Positions 43,295 to 52,483 of a stretch of 64,000 nucleotides of DNA are shown in pieces. Source of the DNA: Protula sp. h YS-2021 (taxonomy: Eukaryota > Annelida > Polychaeta > Sabellida > Serpulidae). The stretch spans positions 55,368,510 to 55,432,509 of the forward strand of contig OX457024.1 of assembly GCA_949752745.1 (NCBI GenBank). Direction: 5' to 3'. The notes beneath the pieces are model-generated. The model saw nothing but the letters and a program-made list of their open reading frames with translations. It had not been told where the DNA came from and ran no database searches. Every line of letters begins with the position of its first letter. Position 1 is the first letter of the stretch. The position numbers and the translations under genes were made by a program.

Positions 43295-43806
43295 AGTTCA
43301 GGTATTCAGCTGCGACATACAGAAGCCATGATGAAAACTCCTGTCAAGTTTCCATAACCAGAAACGAATGCCATTTCCGCTGGATTTCAATCTTTTCTGA
43401 AAGATTGGGTCAATTACAAAACATACTGTCATTGGAATGGTTCATAATGAAGCCTATGCTAGAACAGTGTTGAGAAATCCATACAATATTGAACACTTTG
43501 ATATCAATTACAGGCAACTTTACATTGATGGTGAACCAGTCCTATCCAAAAGTTCAGGTATTCAGCTGCGACATACAGAAGCCATGATGAAAACTCCTGT
43601 CAAGTTTCCATAACCAGAAACGAATGCCATTTCCGCTGGATTTCAATCTTTTCTGAAAGATTGGGTCAATTACAAAACATACTGTCATTGGAATGGTTCA
43701 TAATGAAGCCTATGCTAGGACAGTGTTGAGAAATCCATACAATATTGAACACTTTGATATCAATTACAGGCAACTTTACATTGATGGTGAACCAGTCCTA
43801 TCCAAA
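43295..43806 (+). repeat. 256-bp tandem duplication in the capsid gene
   Basis: AGTTCAGGTATTCAGCTGCG starts at 43295 and again at 43551. The two 256-base copies differ at very few positions. A smaller 75-bp doublet (GTGCTTACAGGTGTCTTAAG) lies at 43060-43200. Confidence 0.92.
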
Positions 43807-44058
43807 CCTCTCAAGCTTAACATTGTTCGAGGAAAATCTCTTAATTCTTTTGAAACCCTTTACAAATCTTTTGATGAATTGAATGGTGAAAAAAGCTATA
43901 TCATAAACGGGAAGATTGGTCTAGAGATTATGCTTTATTTTCTTCCAACTTAACACCTGATTATGATGGCGGTGACTATTATGCCCTTATCAAGCATGGA
44001 AATCTGCGGCTAGAGATGAATTAAGTTCAAATCGTAGTATTCAGTTTGATTATCAATC

Positions 44059-44485
44059 ATGCATACGAAGCAGATAGATGCCATATTGACGCATGATGTC
44101 ATGAGAAAAGACTTACTTCACGGAGTGTTCCCTGTGGATCAACTGCCAACATTACAGCAAAGAGCATATGTCATCAACACAGACAATCATGATGAACCTG
44201 CTAAATATTGGGTTGCCGTATTCTTTGAAAAAGTTGTGGAATATTTTGACTCTTACGGACTTGCACCTATAGATAACCGTTTAGAAAAGTTTTTAAATAA
44301 TGGGTACGTATGTAATTCCATACCATTACAGCAACAATTCATTTCAAATACTTGTGGTTGTTAGTTGTGTATTATGTATTACATAGAGCTCGAGATTATA
44401 GTATGTTTTACACTGTAGATCTATTAAAAAGCAGTGATACGTAGTCAGGGACTATGTATAAAGACATTATAGACCATTTTTCTAA
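44059..44485 (+). pseudogene. Adenain-like protease, Polinton B copy
   Basis: MHTKQIDAILTHDVMRK to EYFDSYGLAPIDNRLEK is open. The catalytic His position reads Tyr (AKYWVAVFF against EHWVAVYY in copy A), so the enzyme would be inactive even without the stop that follows NTCGC. The Cys block continues in fragments to the stop at 44483-44485. Confidence 0.82.
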
Positions 44486-44509
44486 ATGTATATTTGTAAA
44501 TGATTACTA

Positions 44510-44700
44510 TCATTCAGATGAGTTACTGAGCAGTCCCTAACGCAGTGTTAATTCACTCGTAAGCCCCTTTTCCCATTCAAATGGAGGAGTCCCTGGCGAG
44601 GTGTTAATTCACCCATAAACTCTTTTTTTATCTATTTTTTTCATTCTTAAAGAAGGGCCACTGGCTAAGTGTTAATTCATCCGTAAACCAAAAACGTCAT
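44510..44700. repeat. GTGTTAATTCAC tandem repeat
   Basis: Three diverged units of about 65 bp containing GTCCCTGGCGAGGTGTTAATTCACCC separate the protease from the pogo element. No gene is visible. Confidence 0.6.
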
Positions 44701-44758
44701 ATATAGCATATATCATATTAGTGAAAGAATAATGTTCTTTTATCTTTGTAATCATATA

Positions 44759-45653
44759 CAGTGGAACCTCACCTCCCTCTTGGGACCACCTCTGAATTAG
44801 GGCACATTTTTGCGGTCCCGAATGCGCTCCATAGACTTTAATAGTTAAGAAAACTCCCAATTGGGACCACCTCGAATCGGACCACTTCGGGCCGCTTTTT
44901 TTGGTCCCGAACCACTGTCAGTCATTGGTGAATCCACTGTATTTTTGCGGCACATTACTTACAACACGGAGCATGTTGCCGTCTTAGATATTGTTGCTAG
45001 GGATTATGGCAGTAAGTGTGTAACCAGACAGGGGCTTAGTTTTGTTATCTATACTTTTGTACCTTGTCTAAACAATAGCGGCTGACAATATACAAACCCG
45101 AGACATCTTACTTTATGTGGTGCCTATTCTTTTAGTATTTAAGCCGACGCAAATGCCAAAGAATTCATAATGACAATTAAATGGCAATTTAACCAAATAA
45201 ACGTAATTTAAATAAGAAAAAAATTGCTAAAACTTCTCAAAATGGAAAACAGAGAAACAGTTAATAGAAAAAGAAAAGACGTTAGTCTCAAAGATAAAAT
45301 TGAGATAATTAATTACAGTAAATTATTGGTCAAGGAACATTAGTTGAAAAGTATGGAATTAGTAAATCACAAGTCCAAAGACTATTGAAACGGTCTGCTA
45401 AATGTAGTTGCAAAATTATGCAAAATAGAATCCTTGTGTGTGTCTAGAACATGCAGATTGTTATACAGTTGAGACATAATAGATGTTATTATAAATGAAA
45501 TTACTTTCTTTGTGTTTGGACATCAAACTTGAATCTGCGGTCAACCCGCAAAACTTTACCCAAGTAGGACCAAGTCTCCCAAATGGGACCACCTCTGAAA
45601 TAGGGCACATTTTATCCGGTCCCAAGGGTGGTCCGATTTCAGAGGTTCCACTG
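44759..45653 (+). mobile_element. pogo/Tigger-type element, internally deleted
   Basis: An 895-bp element with termini CAGTGGAACCTC and GAGGTTCCACTG, flanked by TA on both sides (44757-44758 and 45654-45655). The subterminal GGGACCACCTCTGAA words are inverted at the two ends. Inside, ATG 45242 opens a CENP-B-type helix-turn-helix (KRKDVSLKDKIEIINYS, then after one shift EKYGISKSQVQRLLKRS). The DDE catalytic domain is missing, so the copy is non-autonomous. It inserted into Polinton B between the two arms. Confidence 0.9.
45242..45450 (+). pseudogene. pogo transposase N-terminal fragment
   Basis: About 60 codons of the CENP-B N-terminal DNA-binding domain with a frame change near 45325. The C-terminal CENP-B and DDE parts are absent. 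Confidence 0.75.
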
Positions 45654-45959
45654 TACGTTTATACATTTAATGTAATGGTCTTTTAATTTAATTTATTTCA
45701 GTAAATGTAATGTAGTTAAGTTTTGTTTGGGACAAACGTTTAATGTAACTTGTTGAACTTTTTCCCGTTAAATGTAATTTATTTAAATCTGTTTTAAGAG
45801 AGAAAAATGATTGAAAAAAGTTAAAAAAAGCATCATGTCTATGTTTTTTTATTTAACATAACAAACTACAAATATTTTACAATTATTGAGGCTGAAAATG
45901 AAAAAATATATATATTTCAAATACGTATTACGCTAATACATGTAACATTAGCCCACTCA

Positions 45960-46417
45960 CAACTTTGGGCTAATGTTACTTTTATTTTATTTATCCAACC
46001 CAATTACTTTCACATCAACAGTGTTTGATAATGTCAATTCATTTAAGCCTTTCATAGTCTTTATGATAGTCTGTATATTAGGCGTAAAATCCATTTTATT
46101 TGAACGACATATCAATTACATATGTTTATTTGATTCAAAGTTAAGTTTCAAGTTCTTGCCAATCATCACAAATTTGACTCTAATGATCTACACTGAGGGT
46201 GATGAAATCAGCATCCGGTAAATTCGTCATACTGTTGAAACTGTACACATTCAATGACTCTCACTTTAAGATCTTCTGAGACTTGTAGATGAAATCCTGG
46301 TATTGGTAAAGATTCAAAATACTCCGTCACCACATCTTGATCTTCAGAAGATGGGATAGTCTGTAGGGGCGGTTGGATTTTGCACACTTGTGTGTAATCA
46401 CTGAAATACCTCCTCAC
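45960..46417 (-). pseudogene. Hypothetical protein, Polinton B copy, fused to polymerase relic
   Basis: Homologue of 11935-12540: LPIPGFHLQVSEDLKVRV and QFQQYDEFTG are clear near its start, and the C-terminal part is scattered to 45960. Directly upstream the polymerase words GGISVITHKCAKSN appear, so sequence between the two genes has been deleted. Confidence 0.6.
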
Positions 46418-49190
46418 AGACCTTGCTGTACCATTTTATACATGTCAATATCATCTATCAATTCTAAATAAACCTTGGTATGATTAGCGTGCTGAGACAT
46501 TATATTTTTAGAATTTTCAAATACATCAGCCAACAACAGGCGAAGATCATGATACTCTCCAAAGTTGGTGCAATGGAATACATCCCAGACTCGTTGTGCA
46601 TGAGCATAATCCTATTACTAATTCCTTTGTCAGACAATTGACTGTAAAAGTCTTCCTGTGGTGGAAGCTTGGTTTCTGCAAACTTGGAGGTTCATCAACA
46701 TAGTCAAAGCAGCTCTTGCTGCTGACTGTCGCTCACATGAGCAGTCATGTTCTCAAACTTCTCTTTGCTTTCAGCCGCTAAGTTGTCTACCCATGATAAC
46801 TGCAATTTACTTTTCAACATTGTTGAAAATGATTGATAGCGTCAATTTTTTTTAATTTTCCTATACTCATTATAAGAAGATGACTAGCTTATCCTCGTAG
46901 GTTGTGGAATAGGACAGGGATGATGAATGAATCTCACTTGTATTGCTGATCCTTTATAAGCTGAAACTGTAGGCTGCATTCACAATGAGCTGCTCTACGG
47001 TATTTTTCACTGATGTGATCATAATTTCGCACATGATCCACTCCCAACAACTGATGACAAATTTAACATTGAGTAGCTTGAGCAAACTGTTTCTTATCAT
47101 TTCAATGGATTTTGGATTGTTCAGTCGACTCACAATGTCATAACGTTCATCCAGCATTTTCTTTAGAAATTTGTGAACAGCATCATCTCCACGACACAGG
47201 ATTACGTTTTTCATATTCTCTGACGACAACATAGGCAAAACTATTAGTTTTATGATGTTGGTAAAAATCACCCTTCCGTTTCTCTGTGCAACATTAAAAG
47301 CCAGCATAAATGACAAAGAGCGCCTTTTTGTTGTTTTGCAGTGCCCTTGGATCGAATGATTGTATCCTCGGGAAATGATAATCGGTGTGCACCATGCTTC
47401 AGACAAACGCATAATGTCACTTCTCATTGTCACTGATAAGCAGTAAGTTAATTTCAGTGCAACCTTCATGTCGACTTATGTGGATGGGTAGTACAGTTTA
47501 ATTTTCCAAGCCAAAACATTGATGGCAATGTTGATCATCTTCTCAAATTTATGAATTTGATGAATTGGTGTTGAAAATGTCATATCTTCCACATTCAACT
47601 CATGTTCAAAGAGTTGATACTTGTATACTAAACTTACATGGTCAAGCATCGGATGTAGACGAGCTAATATAGACCACAAGAAGCACTTGTTGTCTGTGTT
47701 CTTGATGTTGATAACACCCTTGGTATTCTTTATCTTCTTTGGCAACTCCGCGTAGCTGCAGGCTTGCAAGGAGGTAGCTGTGTGAACCTAAATCTGAAGA
47801 ATCTTATCTAACACCCATCCAGATCCTTGACGTTCATGCTCATCAAACTTATTGAACAAATCCTTGAATGCATTTGGCAAATCATTATCAACATCTATTT
47901 CATTGAATGCTCTAAAAGTCTGATTGCTCAGATTAGTGTTATAAACACGTTCTTTCAACACTCCATGTTCATTTTATGTTATTTTCCTGGATCGAGCTAA
48001 ACGACAATGTACCATTCCATTCCATTTCTAATGTATTTTTCAAATGTCGTGTGATGCGATTACTGTCGCATTTCCAGTAGCAAGTTGGATCCATTTCAGG
48101 TTCAAACACATACTGAGTGGCATTCCACCAAGCTTGTTCTTCTACCTTTACCCACTTGCATTACATGCTTCTTTGTTTGTGTCTTACCGGGAGTTTCCGA
48201 AAAGAAGCTCCCCCCATATAAAAGCCCCGGGGCTCTTATTAGAAAACTGTTTCCCAATAGAAGCCCCGGGGCTTCTATTTGGAGTTAAAATAAAGACCTG
48301 AAAAATCGTTTCCTAATGAAAGCCCCCCTCCTTCCCTGCAAGTCTTTTTAAAATTGTGTTTACTCGCAATGCAGACACGGTGCACTTAATCCTTTGATAT
48401 GAGGCACCCCTAGACATGTTCTGCATCGTTGCTTAATCCTGTGCATTACACAAGGCGAATGCCCCCCCCTCCCCCCCCCCCACTGCCACCTTTACTCCGG
48501 AGTATTACTGGAAATATAACCGGCTGAGTACTGAAACGGGCGGCGTGATGTTGCAGTCCTTCCCTACAAGTCTTTTTAGAACTTATGTTTACTAGCAATG
48601 CAGACACTCTGCACTTAATCCTTTGATGTGAGGCAAACCCCTAGACACGTTCTGAGTCGTTGCTTAATCCTGTGCTTCGCACAAGGCAGCCCCCCCCCTC
48701 CCCCCATTTTACCAGACTTTTTTAGTTACTGTTGTTTTTGTGTGTTTTGTTATTTTTTGTGCCGATATCCTCAGCACGTAGCGCTTTAATAAGAGATTGA
48801 TGGTAAATTTTCTTTTTTCAATAAAAACTTATCGACAATCCCCCCCCCCCCCACTATCTAAAAAAAATGGAAGCCCCGGGGCTCTAATTAGGAAACTGTT
48901 TCCTGATAGAAGCCCCGGGGCTTCTATTTGGTTTCTAAATGAGCGCCTGAAATTGGCCAGTTTCCAAATAGAAGCTCTGGGCTTTTTTTCGGAAACCCCC
49001 GGTACTTTGTGTCTCAGGTTTTGTCTTCTTTGGTTTCTTTGCAGGAGGTCGATCTGACTCATCAGCTAATCCTTTTATACGTATGTTCTGCATTGGTGTT
49101 GCATGCGTATGATCACATTATGATCTGCATATTGTTCAGCATTATTGAAGACATTGAAGCAAACGTGACAAGTAATAAGTCCTGTTTCTT
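46375..49190 (-). pseudogene. pPolB, Polinton B copy, catalytic core deleted
   Basis: From the N-terminus: zinc finger LITCHVCFNVFNNAEQYADH (about 49150), the DNKCFLWSILARLHPMLDH block (about 47690), a decayed exonuclease part, HAQRVWDVFHCTNFGEYHD (about 46560), and GGISVITHKCAKS (about 46400). The polymerase A, B and C motifs present in copy A are missing through the deletion at about 46375. A MITE (48187-49003) splits the N-terminal part. Stops are frequent. Confidence 0.85.
48187..49003. mobile_element. Palindromic MITE with TA flanks
   Basis: The termini read CCGGGAGTTTCCGAAAAGAA and, complemented, CCGGGGGTTTCCGAAAAAAA. TA lies directly outside each end. Inside are four CCCCGGGGCTTCTAT-type palindromes and two copies of a roughly 240-bp direct repeat (48325-48480 and 48555-48710: CTTCCCTACAAGTCTTTTTA, GCACTTAATCCTTTGAT). 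No coding sequence. It sits in the polymerase gene of Polinton B. Confidence 0.7.
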
Positions 49191-49585
49191 TACGACAATC
49201 CGTCAAATAAACCATCACGCGATAGTACACCCATTCATCAGTATGAATAAAGTTAAATGCAGAATCAAAATAAAGTCCTCTACACCTTCTGTTCCAGTTT
49301 CATAACACTTTTCAATATACTTGTTGTATAAATCAATTTTGTTAATGTTGTAGTGCGCAATGTTCCAAAAAGTATGTGAATGATAAAGCTACTCTGCCTC
49401 AGATAGCCAGTTCAGCAAACTTAAAGTGCATGCAGATCTGTTTGAAAATAACATCCATATTTTACTTAGAAAGATAAGGTCTTGCTGAACGTTTTGGTGA
49501 AGAAATGCTGTACATCGCCCCAGTGGTTTCGAAGTTATGCACTGTTGAAGCTGACATGCCTTATATACTGTATAGCCATGGGGGG
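49180..49585 (-). pseudogene. Right inverted end of Polinton B with MDV-family gene
   Basis: Reading on the - strand: CCATGGCTATACAG, GTATATAAGGCATGT (TATA, about 49562), then ATG near 49453 opening MDVIFKQICMHFKFAEL and, in other frames, EGVEDF and NFIHTDEWVYYRVMVYL. All match the left end (36594-37467), except that the PC4-like gene is absent here. It runs straight into the polymerase zinc finger. Confidence 0.7.
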
Positions 49586-50676
49586 AAGGGGTCACGCCTA
49601 GACTAGTCGCTCACCAGGAGGTCAGGATCAGAGCAGTCCCTCACCAGGAAGGAGGGAGGGGGTTCTGAAAATGAAAAATAACCAGAACTGCCTGAAACGT
49701 AAAACTATCCCATCATCACAAATTATCGCCGGAGGAAGCGACCAAAATATCGTCTTATATCTACTGATATCATTATTTCAGAATTAAATTTTTAATTTAT
49801 ATTTTGAAATCTGCAAATGACTTTTTTATCTCAGAAATTAATTTTTGATATAAAAATATCAATCTATTTTTATATAAAAATTCAGAAGCAAACATCTATG
49901 AATAAAATAATCACTGGTCCTTCTTTAAAAAATCTTTCTTCTAATTTTTTTACTGTGCAAAAAGTAAGCAACTGTTGAGCTCAAACCTTGTTTTGTTATT
50001 ATTGATAGCAATAATTCAAGTTTTCATCTCCAAAATTTAATTGTCGATTCGCTAAATTTTATATAAATTTACGTCTCCTTTAAGATCTTTAAGTTTGTAA
50101 AATTCATTTTTTGACATCAAAATTAAATTTTTGCTATCTAAAATTCAATCATTGGTAGCAAAATATAAATTAATAACATTTACATTGATTGATCGATATC
50201 TTCAATGATATTTTGATGTCAAAAATTTGATGTCAATAATTCGCTTATATATAGATATAATGTTTGTACTTTGCAAATATATTGTTGAACTGATTCAGCA
50301 GTAAATCGTCTTTATTGTCTAAAACTGAATCGAAACGTAATTCAAGTGCGATTTAGTTTTTGAATTTAAGTGAAAAATAAATTCAGTTGCACAACCGAGG
50401 AAATTTCTTGTTCTTAACATATGAAATTAATGCTATTGCATACAGGAATACTTATTCAAACACATATTAGAAATGGAACACAAACTTGAAGCAAAATTTA
50501 ACAGTTTTATTCCACTGATTTGTAGAAAATAAATGGATAATAATGACTTCATGAATCAAAATTGAGAAAACTGAAGATACCACACCCTCTAAACACTTTA
50601 ATGGCTACACTCTTACACTATTTTCTCTGCTTGTTTGTTTTATACATTTAGATATATAAATAGGTGTGTGTTACAG

Positions 50677-50719
<43 letters not shown>

Positions 50720-50810
50720 GACGCGTACAACACACATAAACATATAATCATTTTTTGCTGTCTTTAAACAGTATTTGACTTTAAATAATGTCTATTGTTT
50801 AATTATTCAG
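49586..50810. other. AT-rich intron remainder
   Basis: No gene. CTCACCAGGA doublets occur at 49608-49655, TTTTGATATC-type words at 49745-50240, and a (TA)n tract at 50685-50718. The acceptor of the last ALDH exon follows a T-rich stretch. Confidence 0.6.
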
Positions 50811-50859
50811 TGGAATGGAGGGACTGAAAGCCTACTGCGAAATAAAAACGGTAAGATAA
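50811..50859 (+). CDS. Aldehyde dehydrogenase last exon
   Basis: After TTATTCAG, T completes the split Asn codon. GMEGLKAYCEIKTVR and TAA follow, the standard ALDH C-terminus (YxEVKTV). The stop comes slightly earlier than in vertebrate ALDH1/2, which add about seven residues. An alternative is that ACG|GTAAGA is a donor and a further exon supplies the tail; GTAAGA is a good donor, so this cannot be excluded. Confidence 0.85.
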
Positions 50860-52480
50860 ATAGTATAATCTTTATAATAATGAATCTTATTTTTTATTTT
50901 ACTTAGTGTCTTGGCTATTTATTATTTAATTTAATTAATATACGTATGGAAAAATTTCCTACGCATTGCAAACACCAATCTAAAAGAGCACCACTATTAT
51001 TGTTTCATATATCGCGACTATATACCAATTAAGCATAATTACAGGCTTCTAGTAAAAATTGCTATGCCATAAATAGATATGAAAATGCCCTCGATTCACA
51101 CGTCGTGCAGTCTATTGATCATATAAATGATTGTTTATTTTTTAATTCTTGCACAGGTCGTGATGAAACTATAAAGACATGATTCGATGGATATGGGAAC
51201 GAGACATTTTGACATTTAAGAAAGTGTCATCGTAACTGGCTTATCAAGCAACTGACTAGTGATTTCAGTAATTAAACCAGCTATAGCATTAATATTTTTT
51301 CCTAAAATTTAATTTGCTTTATCATTTATTTTCATGCTTGTTAAATTCAACTGTGTGTATTTGCAATACTTGTGAATGATTGAATTTTAGAACAACGCAT
51401 ATTTCAGTCAAGATATTGAAGAAAGTAAGCATTCAGTGATCATTCTAAGAACGTTTTGATGATGTGTTGTTATGCTTGACAGGCTCACTTTTTATCAGAT
51501 CATTAACATGGGCAATGTTCGATCGTACTGCATATGATTACACTTTATCGAAAAATAATTGTTGAGTGTTTGAATGTTCATAGCTTTGAGACAAGACGTT
51601 GTCAAAGTTGCAAAGTGAGGCAAATCAATAAAGCTTATGCATTATTCAACAGTAAATTCAAAAGAGTTGTTTGTTTCCAAAGACAAACTACTAAAATTAG
51701 GAAAGCGTGATAAAAATAACAACAAAACTAAACACTCGTGAAAAAACTAATGTAAGAAATCTACGGCCAGGTAAAATGTGCAAAAGGTAAGGCTGTGGTG
51801 ATAAAAACTGAAGCCTTTGAAAACAACTTGAAATGTCTTGCGGTCATTTGATATTCTTATTTCAGATAAAAACAAATACTGAAACCCTTTTGTATAAATT
51901 TATTTAAATTCTGGAATTACAGGTTCTTATGGGAGGAATATACTCGAAATTGTAAAAAAACTACTTGATGAAACGATTACGTAGGGAACAACACCTAAAT
52001 AAAAAAAGAAGAAGAAAGGATTTATATTACTGAACATTTAATATGTCACCAATGGAATTTTCTAACTTTCATGCTAGCAAAAATGTTTTCAGTGTCTGTC
52101 GACAAATGTAAGACTAATACCGTTGCTGCCAATAAACATGTCAAATAATTCTCAAGCTAAGATGGATATGGTTGTGCACTGATAGGTAGCCGCCACTCAT
52201 AACAAAATTGTGTAACAAAGTAGTTTTATAGTGGATAGGAACTGAATAAATGAACAAAAATTCACGAATAGCATATCTAAGCAATAGAGATTTTAGTTTT
52301 TACCTTGTAACGATTTTTCACGATATGAAATTTTCTTGACTTTTATGTGTTTTCTTACACAAAAATATGCATTAATAATACTAAACTCAGTGAAGTGGAA
52401 CAAGAAACAAAGTACACCATGTGGGTTATAGACTTATAATATTTAAATGGTCATTAAATATTCTACCGATCAATTGACAC
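50860..52480. other. Intergenic, 3' of ALDH
   Basis: AT-rich DNA with AATAAT and AATAAA words suited to poly(A) signals (for example near 51628 and 52244). No gene was recognised. Confidence 0.5.
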
Positions 52481-52483
52481 AGT

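Larger units (their letters stand above)
41675..44024 (+). pseudogene. Major capsid protein, Polinton B copy in pieces
   Basis: The N-terminus (MSIIHNHF, SPFEWFRIPPTQTTVEKSY) matches 10945. The gene is then interrupted by an insertion (about 42110-43030). It resumes with EFVLTGVLRVDLFEKDRYFP and continues to YNIEHFDINYRQLYIDGEPV and LNSFETLYKSFDELNGEKSY, blocks characteristic of Polinton and related double-jelly-roll capsids. A 75-bp and a 256-bp tandem duplication and many stops add further breaks. This copy shows what copy A has lost. Confidence 0.8.
36591..49585 (+). mobile_element. Polinton B, strongly decayed, with nested insertions
   Basis: The gene order matches Polinton A: PC4-like, MDV family, integrase, ATPase, small hydrophobic-tail protein, basic protein, myristoylated protein, penton, pVI-like, major capsid, protease on +, and hypothetical plus pPolB on -. 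Its inner ends are inverted copies of each other (36594-36720 with 37181-37467, against 49180-49585). Outer termini and target duplication were not found. It is interrupted by a pogo element (44759-45653), a MITE (48187-49003) and an unidentified 0.9-kb insertion (about 42110-43030). Most frames carry many stops, so it is older or less constrained than A. Confidence 0.9.
23195..50810 (+). other. 27.6-kb terminal ALDH intron
   Basis: Bordered by GTATGT and TTATTCAG; the phase-2 junction yields GREN-GMEGLKAY. It contains the hAT-like fold-back element, a full DIRS element and Polinton B. Stretch 23230-23830 is AT-rich with TACGAATTATCGGTTAGT reiterations (23448-23500) and no gene. Confidence 0.88.
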
